Positions 18,577 through 26,587 of a DNA stretch of 49,230 nt are shown here, piece after piece (the first letter of the stretch is position 1; the number at the start of each line of letters is the position of its first letter). Under the pieces are notes generated by a model that did no database searches, was not told where the DNA came from, and saw only the letters and a program-made list of their open reading frames with translations. Origin of the DNA: JBBCJT01 sp037190665 (lineage in GTDB: Bacteria > Pseudomonadota > Alphaproteobacteria > Acetobacterales > Acetobacteraceae); contig JBBCJT010000069.1 of the NCBI GenBank assembly GCA_037190665.1, forward strand, positions 1 through 49,230. Direction: 5' to 3'. A program made the translations under genes and the position numbers.

Positions 18577-20097
18577 ATGAACGCCGCCGGCTTCCCCCTC
18601 CTCTCGCTGATCACCTGGCTGCCGTTGCTCGGCGCGCTCGTCATCATGTCCGTGCGCGGCGAGAAGGAGGTGGTCGACTCCAACGCGCGCTGGGCCGCGC
18701 TGTGGACGTCGCTGATCGTCTTCGCCCTGTCGCTGGTGCTGTGGTTCCGCTTCGACAAGACGGACCCGGGCTTCCAGTTCGTCGAAAGCCTGGAGTGGCT
18801 GCCCGAGTTCGGCGTCGGCTACCGGATGGGCGTGGACGGCATCTCGGTGCTGTTCGTGCTGCTGTCCACCGCGCTGACGCCGTTGTGCATCCTCGCCTCG
18901 TGGGAGGCCATCGGCTCGCGGGTGCGCGAGTACATGATCTCCTTCCTGATCCTCGAGACGATGATGGTGGGCATGTTCGCCGCCCTCGACTTCGTTGTCT
19001 TCTACGTCTTCTTCGAGGGCGTGCTGATCCCGATGTTCCTGATCATCGGGGTCTGGGGCGGGCAGCGGCGCGTGTACGCGGCGTTCAAGTTCTTCCTCTA
19101 CACGCTGCTCGGCTCGGTGCTGATGCTGCTGGCGCTGATCTACATGTGGCGCGAGGCGGGCACGACCGACATCGCGGTGCTGCTGCGCACCCAGTTCGCC
19201 CCGGCCGCGCAGACCTGGCTGTTCCTCGCCTTCTTCGCCTCGTTCGCGGTGAAGGTGCCGATGTGGCCGGTGCACACCTGGCTGCCGGACGCGCACGTGG
19301 AGGCGCCGACTGCCGGCTCCGTCATCCTCGCGGGCGTGCTGTTGAAGATGGGCGCGTACGGCTTCCTGCGCTTCTCCGTGCCGATGCTGCCGGAGGCGAC
19401 GGCGACCTTCGCGCCGATGATCTTCGCGCTGTCGATCGTCGCCATCATCTACACCAGCCTCGTCGCGCTGGTGCAGGAGGATATGAAGAAGCTGATCGCC
19501 TATTCCTCCGTCGCCCATATGGGCATGGTGACGATCGGCATCTTCAGCCTGAACAAGCAGGGCATCGAGGGCGCGCTGTTCCAGATGCTCTCCCACGGCG
19601 TGGTCTCGGGCGCGCTGTTCCTCTGCGTGGGCGTCGTCTACGACCGCATCCACACGCGCGAGATCGCCCGCTATGGCGGGCTCGCCACCCGGATGCCAGC
19701 CTATGCGCTGGTGTTCATGCTGTTCACCATGGCCTCGGTCGGGCTGCCGGGCACGGCGGGCTTCGTCGGCGAGTTCCTGGTGCTGGTGGGCGCGTTCAAG
19801 GTGTCCTTCTGGCTCGCGGCCCTTGCCGCCTCCGGCATGATCCTCGGTGCCGCCTACATGCTGTGGCTGTACCGGCGCGTGGTGTTCTCGCGGCTGACGC
19901 GGGACGACCTGAAGTCGATCCTCGACCTCTCGCCGCGCGAGATCGCGGTGTTCGCGCCGCTGGTGATCCTGACGCTGTGGATGGGGATCTACCCGTCCTC
20001 CTTCACGGCCTTCTTCGATGCCTCGGTGAACGCGATGGTGACCCGTCACCAGGCCGCGATCGGCGGGGCGCAGCTTGCGCTGGAGATCGCGCGATGA
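18577..20097 (+). CDS. nuoM: NADH-quinone oxidoreductase subunit M
   Basis: A 506-aa antiporter-like pump subunit (ND4 type). The essential glutamate is in FEGVLIPMFLIIGVWGG, the lysine in FAVKVPMWPVHTWLPDAH, and the discontinuous helix in VEAPTAGSVILAGVLLKMG. About 14 hydrophobic segments are visible. It starts 8 nt after nuoL, and its stop overlaps the nuoN ATG by 4 nt. Confidence 0.97.
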   Translation: MNAAGFPLLSLITWLPLLGALVIMSVRGEKEVVDSNARWAALWTSLIVFALSLVLWFRFDKTDPGFQFVESLEWLPEFGVGYRMGVDGISVLFVLLSTALTPLCILASWEAIGSRVREYMISFLILETMMVGMFAALDFVVFYVFFEGVLIPMFLIIGVWGGQRRVYAAFKFFLYTLLGSVLMLLALIYMWREAGTTDIAVLLRTQFAPAAQTWLFLAFFASFAVKVPMWPVHTWLPDAHVEAPTAGSVILAGVLLKMGAYGFLRFSVPMLPEATATFAPMIFALSIVAIIYTSLVALVQEDMKKLIAYSSVAHMGMVTIGIFSLNKQGIEGALFQMLSHGVVSGALFLCVGVVYDRIHTREIARYGGLATRMPAYALVFMLFTMASVGLPGTAGFVGEFLVLVGAFKVSFWLAALAASGMILGAAYMLWLYRRVVFSRLTRDDLKSILDLSPREIAVFAPLVILTLWMGIYPSSFTAFFDASVNAMVTRHQAAIGGAQLALEIAR

Positions 20098-21509
20098 ACT
20101 GGACCGTCGCCCTGCCGGAGCTGGTGCTCGCCTGCGCCGCGATGGCGATCCTGATGGTCGGCGTGTTCCGCAAGGACGATGCCGGCTTCGCCGCCACCAT
20201 GCTCACCCTCGGCGCGCTGCTCGCGGGCGGCGTGCTGGTGCTCGGCGCCCCGTCCGGGACCGGCTTCAACGGGCTGTGGATCAACGACGCCTTCTCCGGC
20301 TTCAACAAGGTGCTGATCCTGGCCGCGGCGGCGCTGGCGCTGATCGTGTCGATGGATTTCAACGCCCGGCAGGGGATCGGGCGGTTCGAGTACCCGGTGC
20401 TGCTGCTGCTCTCGGTGGTCGGCGCGCTGGTCATGGTCTCGGCCAACGACCTGATGACGCTGTATCTCGGGCTCGAGCTGATGTCGCTCGCGCTCTACGT
20501 GGCCGCGGCCTTCGACCGTGATTCGGTGCGCTCCTCCGAGGCGGGGCTGAAGTACTTCGTGCTGGGCGCGCTGGCCTCGGGCCTGCTGCTCTACGGCATG
20601 TCGCTGACCTACGGCTTCGCGGGCACGACCAGCTTCGCCGACATCGCACGCGCGCTGGGGAATGTGCCGTCCACCGGCCTCGTCGTGGGTATCGTCTTCA
20701 TCGTCGCGGGGCTGTGCTTCAAGATCAGCGCCGTGCCGTTCCACATGTGGACGCCCGACGTGTACGAGGGCGCGCCCACGCCGGTGACGGCCTTCTTCTC
20801 CACCGCGCCCAAGGTCGCCGCCATCGCGCTGCTGCTGCGTGTCCTGATCGACCCGTTCGGCGCGATGATCACGCAGTGGCAGCAGCTCATCGTGCTGGTC
20901 TCCATCGGCTCGATGGTGCTCGGCGCGCTGGCGGCGCTGGGGCAGACCAACATCAAGCGGCTGATGGCCTATTCGTCGATCGGCCATGTCGGCTACGCGC
21001 TGATCGGGCTTGCCGCCGGCACCGAGACGGGCGTGCGCGGCGTGCTGCTCTACATGGCCATCTACGTGGCGATGAACGCCGGCACCTTCGCCTGCATCGT
21101 CGCGATGCGGCGCCGGGGCCACGCGGTGGAGCGGATCGAAGATCTCGCCGGGCTCGCGCGTACCGACGGGATGATGGCCGGCTTCTTCGCCGTGTTCATG
21201 TTCTCCATGGCCGGCATCCCGCCGCTCGCGGGCTTCTTCTCCAAGCTCTACGTCTTCCTCGCGGCGGTGGAGGCGGGGATGTGGACGCTCGCGGTGATCG
21301 GCGTGGTCACCTCGGTGATCGGCGCCTACTACTACCTGCGCATCATCAAGGTGATGTACTTCGACGCACCCACCGAGGTGTTCGAACCGCGCGCGGGCGG
21401 GGTCTCGCTGGTGATCGCCGGAACCGGCCTGTTCAACGTGCTGTTCTTCCTGCTGCCGGCGCCGCTGGTCGCCGCCGCAGCAGCAGCCGCGCGGGCCCTG
21501 TTCGGCTGA
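20094..21509 (+). CDS. nuoN: NADH-quinone oxidoreductase subunit N
   Basis: A 471-aa antiporter-like pump subunit (ND2 type) that completes the set of 14 complex I genes. Key features are LGLELMSLALYVAAAFDR with its glutamate, the lysine in GLCFKISAVPFHMWTPDVYE, and PTPVTAFFSTAPKVAAIALL with a second lysine. The ATG at 20094 (MNWTVALPELVLACAA) overlaps the nuoM stop. The frame is open upstream through nuoM, but that sequence is not NuoN-like. Confidence 0.97.
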   Translation: MNWTVALPELVLACAAMAILMVGVFRKDDAGFAATMLTLGALLAGGVLVLGAPSGTGFNGLWINDAFSGFNKVLILAAAALALIVSMDFNARQGIGRFEYPVLLLLSVVGALVMVSANDLMTLYLGLELMSLALYVAAAFDRDSVRSSEAGLKYFVLGALASGLLLYGMSLTYGFAGTTSFADIARALGNVPSTGLVVGIVFIVAGLCFKISAVPFHMWTPDVYEGAPTPVTAFFSTAPKVAAIALLLRVLIDPFGAMITQWQQLIVLVSIGSMVLGALAALGQTNIKRLMAYSSIGHVGYALIGLAAGTETGVRGVLLYMAIYVAMNAGTFACIVAMRRRGHAVERIEDLAGLARTDGMMAGFFAVFMFSMAGIPPLAGFFSKLYVFLAAVEAGMWTLAVIGVVTSVIGAYYYLRIIKVMYFDAPTEVFEPRAGGVSLVIAGTGLFNVLFFLLPAPLVAAAAAAARALFG

Positions 21510-21517
21510 AGGCGGAA

Positions 21518-22225
21518 ATGGACTGGCGGCTGCACCGGCACGCCGTCCTCGCCTCGACGCAGGAGTTGTGCATCGCCCTGGCGCGGGCCGGCGAGCCGGA
21601 GGGGCTCGCCGTGCTGGCCGGGCAGCAGACCGCGGGGCGCGGCAGCCACGGCCGGCAGTGGCAGTCGCCTGCCGGCAATCTCTATCTCTCGGCGCTGCTG
21701 CGGCCGCGACTGCCGGCCGCCCAGGGCGGGCGGCTTGCCCTGCTGGCCGCCGTCGCGCTCGCCGATGCGCTCGCCCCGTACGCGCCGCGGCTGGTCCTGA
21801 AATGGCCCAACGACGTGCTGCACGAGGGCGCCAAGCTCGCCGGCATCCTCACCGACAGCGAGGCCGCGCCGGACGGGTCGCTCGCCTGGGTCATCTTCGG
21901 CATCGGCGTCAATCTCGCCCATGCGCCGGACCTGCCGGACCGCCGCAGCACCTGCCTCGGCGCCGATGCGCCGGCGCCCCCCGACTTCGCCGCGGCACTG
22001 CTGGAGCGCATCGCGCACTGGTACGGCCGGCTGCGGGCGGAAGGGTTCGCGCAAGTCCGGGAAGCCTGGCTCGCCCGCGCGCACGCCCCGGGTACCAGGC
22101 TGCGCCTGATGCGGCCGGATGGCATGATCGAGGGCCGCTTCGCCGGGCTCGCGGAAGACGGCCGCCTGCTGCTCGCCGACGCGGCCGGCCGCGTGCAGGC
22201 GCACGGGTCGGGGGAGGTGGCATGA
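21518..22225 (+). CDS. birA: Biotin--[acetyl-CoA-carboxylase] ligase
   Basis: A 235-aa biotin protein ligase that activates biotin with ATP and attaches it to the carboxyl carrier protein. The biotinyl-AMP loop is AGRGSHGRQW (about residues 39-48) and the active-site motif KWPNDV contains Lys95. A small C-terminal SH3-like domain follows (RLMRPDGMIEGRFAGL onwards). It has no N-terminal helix-turn-helix domain, so unlike E. coli BirA it should not act as a repressor. The ATG at 21518 is 8 nt after nuoN; nuoN-birA linkage is common in Alphaproteobacteria. Its stop overlaps the next ATG. Confidence 0.92.
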   Translation: MDWRLHRHAVLASTQELCIALARAGEPEGLAVLAGQQTAGRGSHGRQWQSPAGNLYLSALLRPRLPAAQGGRLALLAAVALADALAPYAPRLVLKWPNDVLHEGAKLAGILTDSEAAPDGSLAWVIFGIGVNLAHAPDLPDRRSTCLGADAPAPPDFAAALLERIAHWYGRLRAEGFAQVREAWLARAHAPGTRLRLMRPDGMIEGRFAGLAEDGRLLLADAAGRVQAHGSGEVA

Positions 22226-22338
22226 CGCACCCGCCCGTGCTTGCCTTCGCTGCCGTGTGTCCCGACATTGCCCCCACAGGGCTGCGCCATCGTCGCGGCG
22301 CGCCGACCGCGGCGCCCGCCCTGCGCGCAGCCGAGTGA
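22222..22338 (+). CDS. Small ORF of unknown function at the position of coaX
   Basis: A 38-codon reading frame whose ATG overlaps the birA stop (ATGA) and is preceded, at ideal spacing, by the strong Shine-Dalgarno GGGGGAGGTGG. It ends 10 nt before the RNase J start. The product is Ala/Pro/Arg-rich, starts MTHPPVLAFAAV and shows no domain I recognise. In related alphaproteobacteria the gene between birA and rnj is usually coaX (type III pantothenate kinase, N-terminal DxGNT motif). No such motif occurs here, so this may be a leftover start of a deleted coaX, a coupling leader for rnj, or a genuine microprotein. Confidence 0.4.
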   Translation: MTHPPVLAFAAVCPDIAPTGLRHRRGAPTAAPALRAAE

Positions 22339-22348
22339 CAGGGATCGA

Positions 22349-23995
22349 ATGACCGACAAGACCGGAGACCTCACCTTCCTGCCTCTCGGCGGGACGGGCG
22401 AGATTGGCATGAACCTCAACCTGTATCGCAGCGGCGGCATGTGGCTCGCCGTCGATTGCGGCATCGGCTTCGGCGGCGGCGAGATGCCGGAGGTGGAGGT
22501 GATGATGGCGGACCCCGCCTTCATCGCCGAACGCCGCGACCGGCTCTGCGGCCTCGTCATCACGCACGCGCATGAGGACCATATCGGCGGCGTCGCGCAT
22601 CTGTGGCGCGGGCTCCGCTGCCCCGTCTACGCCACGCCGTTCGCCGCCGCGGTGCTGCAGCGCAAGCTGTCCGAGGCGATGCTGCTGGACGAGGTGAAGC
22701 TGCACGTGATCCCGCCCGGCGGGACGATCGAACTGCCGCCCTTCGCGCTGCAGTTCATCCGCATGACGCATTCGATCCCGGAGGCGCAGGCGCTCGTCAT
22801 CCGCACGCCGCACGGCACGGTGCTGCACACCGGCGACTTCAAGCTCGACCCGCAGCCGCTGGTCGGCCCGCCATCGGATGAGGCGGCGTTGCAGAAGCTC
22901 GGCGACGAGGGCGTGCTGGCGATGGTCTGCGACTCGACCAACGCGCTGGTCGAAGGCCATTCGGGGTCCGAGGCCGAGGTGCGGCGCAGCCTCGCCGCGC
23001 TGATCCGCGACCTGCCGGGCCGCGTGGCCGTCACCTGCTTCGCGACCAACGTCGCGCGGGTGGAGAGCATCGCGCTCGCCGCCCAGGGCGCCGGGCGGCA
23101 TGTCGCCATCGTCGGCCGCAGCCTGCGCAACATCACCGCCGCCGCGCGCGAGACCGGCTATCTGCGCGACGTGCCCGAGTTCGTGGACGAGGACGACGCA
23201 GGCTCGATCCCCGACGAGAACCTGCTGCTGATCATCGCCGGCAGCCAGGGCGAGGCGCGCTCCGCGCTCGCGCGCGTCGCGGCGGACTCGCATCCCAACA
23301 TCGTGCTGGGGGAGGGGGACACGGTGATCTTCTCCTCCCGTGTCATCCCCGGCAACGAACGGGCGATCTCCGCCGTGCAGGACAACCTGACCCGGCGCGG
23401 CGTGCGGGTGATGACGGAGGAGGATCACATGGTCCATGTCTCCGGCCATCCGGCGAAGGATGAGCTGCGGCGGCTGTACCGCCTGGTGCGCCCCCGCTAC
23501 GCCGTGCCGACCCATGGCGAATGGCGCCACCTGTCGGAGCACGCCGAGCTGGCGCGTGAGATGGGCGCGACGCCGATGGTGATCGAGAACGGCGACATGC
23601 TGCGCCTCGCGCCCGGCAAGCCGGAGGTGGTGGACAGCGCGCCCGTCGGCCGCCTCGCGGTCGACGGCAACCGGCTGGTGCCGGTGGGTGGCGAGGTGCT
23701 GTCCGCGCGGCGGCGGATGCTGTTCAACGGCGTGGTCATGGCTTCGGTCGCGGTGGACGATGCCGGGCGGGTCCGGGGCACGCCCCGCATCTCCGCCCCC
23801 GGCCTGCTGCCGCCCGAGGATGAGGAGGCTATCCGCGTGGGCGACGAACTCGCCGCCGCCATCGCCGACCTGCCGGGCCCGGTGCGCCGCGACGACGTCG
23901 CGCTGGCCGAGGCGGCCCGCACCGTGCTGCGCCGCGCGCTCGGCCGGCGGTTGCAGAAGCGGCCGATGGTCGACGTGCACCTGCTGCGGGTGTAG
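22349..23995 (+). CDS. rnj: Ribonuclease J
   Basis: A 548-aa metallo-beta-lactamase/beta-CASP ribonuclease with 5'-3' exo- and endonuclease activity in RNA processing and decay. The zinc motif HAHEDHIGG gives His73, His75, Asp77 and His78. Further ligands lie in HTGDFKLDPQP and, near the C-terminal part of the catalytic region, VSGHPAKDELRRLYRLVRP and PTHGEWRHLSEHAEL. A C-terminal domain follows. The ATG at 22349 (MTDKTGDLTFLPLGGTGEIG) gives the family N-terminus; upstream in-frame starts fall in the birA junction and are rejected. Confidence 0.94.
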   Translation: MTDKTGDLTFLPLGGTGEIGMNLNLYRSGGMWLAVDCGIGFGGGEMPEVEVMMADPAFIAERRDRLCGLVITHAHEDHIGGVAHLWRGLRCPVYATPFAAAVLQRKLSEAMLLDEVKLHVIPPGGTIELPPFALQFIRMTHSIPEAQALVIRTPHGTVLHTGDFKLDPQPLVGPPSDEAALQKLGDEGVLAMVCDSTNALVEGHSGSEAEVRRSLAALIRDLPGRVAVTCFATNVARVESIALAAQGAGRHVAIVGRSLRNITAAARETGYLRDVPEFVDEDDAGSIPDENLLLIIAGSQGEARSALARVAADSHPNIVLGEGDTVIFSSRVIPGNERAISAVQDNLTRRGVRVMTEEDHMVHVSGHPAKDELRRLYRLVRPRYAVPTHGEWRHLSEHAELAREMGATPMVIENGDMLRLAPGKPEVVDSAPVGRLAVDGNRLVPVGGEVLSARRRMLFNGVVMASVAVDDAGRVRGTPRISAPGLLPPEDEEAIRVGDELAAAIADLPGPVRRDDVALAEAARTVLRRALGRRLQKRPMVDVHLLRV

Positions 23996-24000
23996 CGCCG

Positions 24001-24258
24001 ATGGGCTGGTTCACCGGGTGCGTCGTCTATGTGCTGGTCTGGTGGACGACACTGTTCGCCGTGCTGCCGCTATGGACGCAGCCCGTGCCCGAGGCCGATG
24101 CGGCGAGCGGCTGGCGCGGCGCCCCGGCCCGGACCCTGCTCTGGCGCAAGCTGCTGGTGACGACGCTGGTCTCGGGCGTGATCTGGCTGGGCATCTACGC
24201 GCTGGTGAGCAGCGACTGGCTCAGCTTCCGCAGCGGCTGGCTCGCCCTGCCTGACTGA
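24001..24258 (+). CDS. DUF1467 family small membrane protein
   Basis: An 85-aa protein with two hydrophobic helices, about residues 3-25 (CVVYVLVWWTTLFAVLPLW) and 52-70 (LLVTTLVSGVIWLGIYALV), joined by a polar loop with the family-like QPVPEADAASGWRGAP. This matches DUF1467, a two-helix alphaproteobacterial family of unknown function often found near rnj and proS. It starts 5 nt after the rnj stop, so it is the last gene of the nuo-birA-rnj transcription run, and the strong terminator at 24323-24352 follows. Confidence 0.85.
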   Translation: MGWFTGCVVYVLVWWTTLFAVLPLWTQPVPEADAASGWRGAPARTLLWRKLLVTTLVSGVIWLGIYALVSSDWLSFRSGWLALPD

Positions 24259-24271
24259 GCGGCAGGCTGCA

Positions 24272-24352
24272 TATAAAATCGGCACGAAGACCAAGACGCG
24301 GGCAAATCCTGCCCCGGAAACCGAAAAAGCGGGCTGTGATGCCCGCTTTTTC
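24272..24352 (+). ncRNA. Candidate small RNA ending in a strong terminator
   Basis: A TATAAAAT element (24272-24279), the best -10-like sequence in this stretch, is followed by about 70 nt without an ORF: a short hairpin GGGCA-AATCC-TGCCC (about 24302-24316), a purine-rich single strand, and the perfect terminator at 24323-24352. No clear -35 lies upstream. The alternative is simply the 3' untranslated region of the DUF1467 transcript. Confidence 0.35.
24323..24352 (+). terminator. Perfect 12-bp bidirectional terminator
   Basis: GAAAAAGCGGGC (24323-24334) and GCCCGCTTTTTC (24341-24352) pair perfectly around the loop TGTGAT, with A and T tracts on either side, so it can work on both strands. 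It ends the nuo-birA-rnj-DUF1467 run on the plus strand. Confidence 0.93.
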
Positions 24353-24380
24353 ATGGACCCAGCATTCCTGGATCGCACAC

Positions 24381-24484
24381 TATAGTTTCAGGGAGAGGGA
24401 TGGGCCCTCTTCCTGCCGTGTGACTGGCGTTTCCTCCCTAAACTTGGGCTGCGTACCTCAAAAGCACGCGGCCCATTTTTTTCT
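24381..24484 (+). ncRNA. Candidate structured small RNA with an anti-Shine-Dalgarno stretch
   Basis: Between two intrinsic terminators lies a non-coding stretch with clear secondary structure. TATAGT (24381-24386) could be a -10 element. Hairpin 1 is AGAGGG/CCCTCT (24394-24399 with 24405-24410). AGGGAG (24390-24395) can instead pair with CTCCCT (24434-24439), extended by AGTTT/AAACT. The segment TTTCCTCCCTAAAC (24430-24443) contains CCTCCC, complementary to ribosome binding sites. A 9-bp terminator with a T7 tail follows. This layout is typical of trans-acting sRNAs of Alphaproteobacteria, but I cannot assign it to a named family, and no good -35 is visible. Confidence 0.45.
24446..24484 (+). 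terminator. Intrinsic terminator with long T tract
   Basis: GGGCTGCGT (24446-24454) pairs with ACGCGGCCC (24466-24474), 9 bp with one G-T pair, around an 11-nt loop, followed by ATTTTTTTCTT. It comes 94 nt after the previous terminator with no ORF between, which implies a separate short transcript. Confidence 0.88.
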
Positions 24485-24526
24485 TAACCACCGGCTCAGA
24501 CATTGTCACCAGAATAATGCGCGACA

Positions 24527-24892
24527 ATGCCTTGTTATGTATTTTTGTTGCGCTGCAGCATACCGTTGGCGATCGGCTTCAGCATGTTGCGCGGGGTTCC
24601 TGCGATCGGTCAGGAGCTTCGTGTCTCAGGTGCCGATTGTGCCGCGCTGCTGTCGGCGCCCGCCGACCTGCCCGGATGGGGGGACTCGGTGACGGTGCCG
24701 CTGTCGGTGGAACTGGGCCGGCGGATGGGTGTCCCCCGCGGCGTGACGGCCGATGTGCCGCTGGGTGCGATCATCGTGGGCAGGACGAACGCCCCGCCAC
24801 CGGAGGTGATGGCGGCGATCCGGCGTGCCTGCGCCGGCCGGCAGGATGTGCTGCGCGGCAGCGGCACGCGGGATGTGCTGCGGGGTAACTGA
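24527..24892 (+). CDS. Small conserved protein with a putative signal peptide, function unknown
   Basis: A 121-codon ORF. The N-terminus has a hydrophobic segment (CYVFLLRCSIPLAIGFSML) ending near GVPAIGQE, like a signal peptide. The body, DSVTVPLSVELGRRMGVP and ADVPLGAIIVGR, resembles small uncharacterised alphaproteobacterial proteins of the form VxVPxSVDLARRLG...PLGxIxVxxxG as I remember them. A 12-bp direct repeat GGATGTGCTGCG (24844 and 24871) makes the peptide DVLRG appear twice at the C-terminus. The ribosome binding site is poor, and the ATG at 24584 is an alternative start that would lose the signal. It ends 4 nt from the convergent lyase gene. Confidence 0.5.
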   Translation: MPCYVFLLRCSIPLAIGFSMLRGVPAIGQELRVSGADCAALLSAPADLPGWGDSVTVPLSVELGRRMGVPRGVTADVPLGAIIVGRTNAPPPEVMAAIRRACAGRQDVLRGSGTRDVLRGN

Positions 24893-24896
24893 ACCC

Positions 24897-26504
24897 CTAC
24901 GCCAGTTCCCCCGCCCGCACGGCCGCCGCGACACGGGCGATGTCCGGCGCCAGCGGCCGGTCGGTGCCGACGAAATCCGACAGCGCCCGCACCCGCTCCG
25001 CCAGCCGCCGCGCGCAGGCGGAGAACCCTGCGCCGTTGGAGGTGAATCCGCCCGCCAGTTCGAAGCCCTGCGTCGCGGCCAGCGCCTCGATCGCGATCAC
25101 GCGCGCCGCGTCCTCCACCATCTCGGCGGATTTGCGGGCGGCGATGGTGCCCATCGGGTTGATGTCCTGATTGTCGCCGTTGGTGGAGATCGACTGGATC
25201 GAGGCCGGATGCGCCCGCGCGCGCATCTCGCCGACCAGGGCGGAGGCGGTGACCTGCGCGCCCATGAAGCCCGACATCAGTCCCGTCTCGCGCGGTTGCA
25301 GAAAGGCCGGGAAGCCGCCCGAGCGCACCGGATCGGTCAGCCGCGCGACCTTGCGCTCGCTGTGCACCGCCAGCATGACCACCGCGTTGGCGAGCGCGTC
25401 GGAGGCGAAGCCGACATGTTGGCCGAAGAAATTGCCGGCATGCATCACGAAATCCCGCTCGGCGAACACCAGCGGGTTGTCGGTGGCGGCATTCAGCTCC
25501 GTCTCCACCACGCGTTCGTGCCAGTCCAGCGTGTCGGCCACCGCGCCGAGAAGCTGCGGCGCGCAGCGCAGCGAATAGGCGTCCTGCGGCAGCGGCTGGA
25601 ACTGCGCCACGCCCTCGGCGCCGAGATCGTCGAGCACCGGCGGCGGCTGTTCGGGCGGAACCAGCCGGTCGCTGTCGGCGGCCAGCGCCCACAGCCGCTC
25701 CTGCACGCGCATCTGGCCCGGATGCGGCCGTGCGGCGGCGATCAGCGGGTGCCATGCCTCGGTCCGGCCGCCGAGCAGCTCCGCCATGGTCACCGTGGTG
25801 GCGAGCGCGGTCTCCAGCAGCCATCCGGTCCGCACCCCGGCGAGTGCGGCGATCCCGGTCATGGCCGAGGTGCCGTTGACCAGCGCCAGCGCGTCCTTGC
25901 GGCCGAGCACGATGGGGGCCAGCCCGTGCGCGGCCAGCACTTCCGCCGCCGGCCGTTCCGTCCCGTCCACCAGGAACGCCCCTTCGCCCATCAGCGCCAG
26001 CGCCAGATGCGACAGCGGCGTCAGGTCGCCGCTCGCACCCACCGTGCCCTTCTCCGGAATGGCGGGGGCGAGGCCGGCGTTGATCGCGCCGAGCAGTGCA
26101 TCCAGCACCTCCGCGCGCACGCCCGACCGGCCCGTCGCCAGCGCCGCCAGCCGCGCCACCGCGACCGCGCGCGCCTGATCCGGTGGCAGCGGGGCACCCA
26201 CGCCGCTCGCGAGATGGAAGACGAGATAGCGTTGCAGCTCCGCCGCCCGCTCGGGCGCGATGTAGCTGGTGGCGAGCGGCCCGTAGCCGGTGGTGACGCC
26301 GTAGATCCGCCGTCGCGCCGCGACGTGGCGATCGAGGCAGGCTTCCGCCTCCGCGGCCCGTGCGCGCAGCGAGGAGCCGAGGGCGAGCGTGGCGCCTCCG
26401 GCGGCGATGGCGTGTACGTCCGCAAGGCGCAGCGGCGCATCCGTGTCGAGCATGATCATCGCGGCTCGGGACAGGGGCAGGGCGGGAAGGTCGTTTGCCG
26501 GCAT
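24897..26504 (-). CDS. Aromatic amino acid ammonia-lyase, TAL-like selectivity residues
   Basis: A 535-aa member of the HAL/PAL/TAL family, which eliminates ammonia from an aromatic amino acid using an MIO group formed from Ala157-Ser158-Gly159 (GTVGASGDLTPL). The lid tyrosine is Tyr68 in IYGVTTGYGPLA. The residues that set specificity lie in LVFHLASGVG: His97-Leu98. As I recall, Rhodobacter tyrosine ammonia-lyase has His-Leu here, phenylalanine lyases Phe-Leu and histidine lyases Ser-His. Other segments (RDALALVNGTSAMTGIA, GRTEAW, RPHPGQ, SISTN..NQD, MGTIAAR) also look more like the Rhodobacter enzyme. No hut genes are nearby. GGGAG lies 11 nt before the chosen ATG; ATGs at 26459 and 26453 are alternatives. 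It would yield p-coumarate from tyrosine; automatic annotation would probably say HutH. Confidence 0.85.
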   Translation of the reverse strand: MPANDLPALPLSRAAMIMLDTDAPLRLADVHAIAAGGATLALGSSLRARAAEAEACLDRHVAARRRIYGVTTGYGPLATSYIAPERAAELQRYLVFHLASGVGAPLPPDQARAVAVARLAALATGRSGVRAEVLDALLGAINAGLAPAIPEKGTVGASGDLTPLSHLALALMGEGAFLVDGTERPAAEVLAAHGLAPIVLGRKDALALVNGTSAMTGIAALAGVRTGWLLETALATTVTMAELLGGRTEAWHPLIAAARPHPGQMRVQERLWALAADSDRLVPPEQPPPVLDDLGAEGVAQFQPLPQDAYSLRCAPQLLGAVADTLDWHERVVETELNAATDNPLVFAERDFVMHAGNFFGQHVGFASDALANAVVMLAVHSERKVARLTDPVRSGGFPAFLQPRETGLMSGFMGAQVTASALVGEMRARAHPASIQSISTNGDNQDINPMGTIAARKSAEMVEDAARVIAIEALAATQGFELAGGFTSNGAGFSACARRLAERVRALSDFVGTDRPLAPDIARVAAAVRAGELA

Positions 26505-26587
26505 CGGTGAGGCGGCTCCCGTGGTGGGCGGGCGGATACTGCGCGCGGACAGCCGCCCGGCAAAATCACCTCTGCCCTGCCGCCGAT

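Noticed and set aside
16533..20049. Long minus-strand frames (741 and 501 codons) opposite nuoL and nuoM
   Set aside because: The translations are runs of His, Arg, Asp, Glu and Gln with no hydrophobic core, typical antisense of membrane-protein genes.
24897..26504. Simple annotation as histidine ammonia-lyase of a hut pathway
   Set aside because: The Ser-His pair of histidine lyases is absent, no hut genes are nearby, and the selectivity pair is His-Leu.
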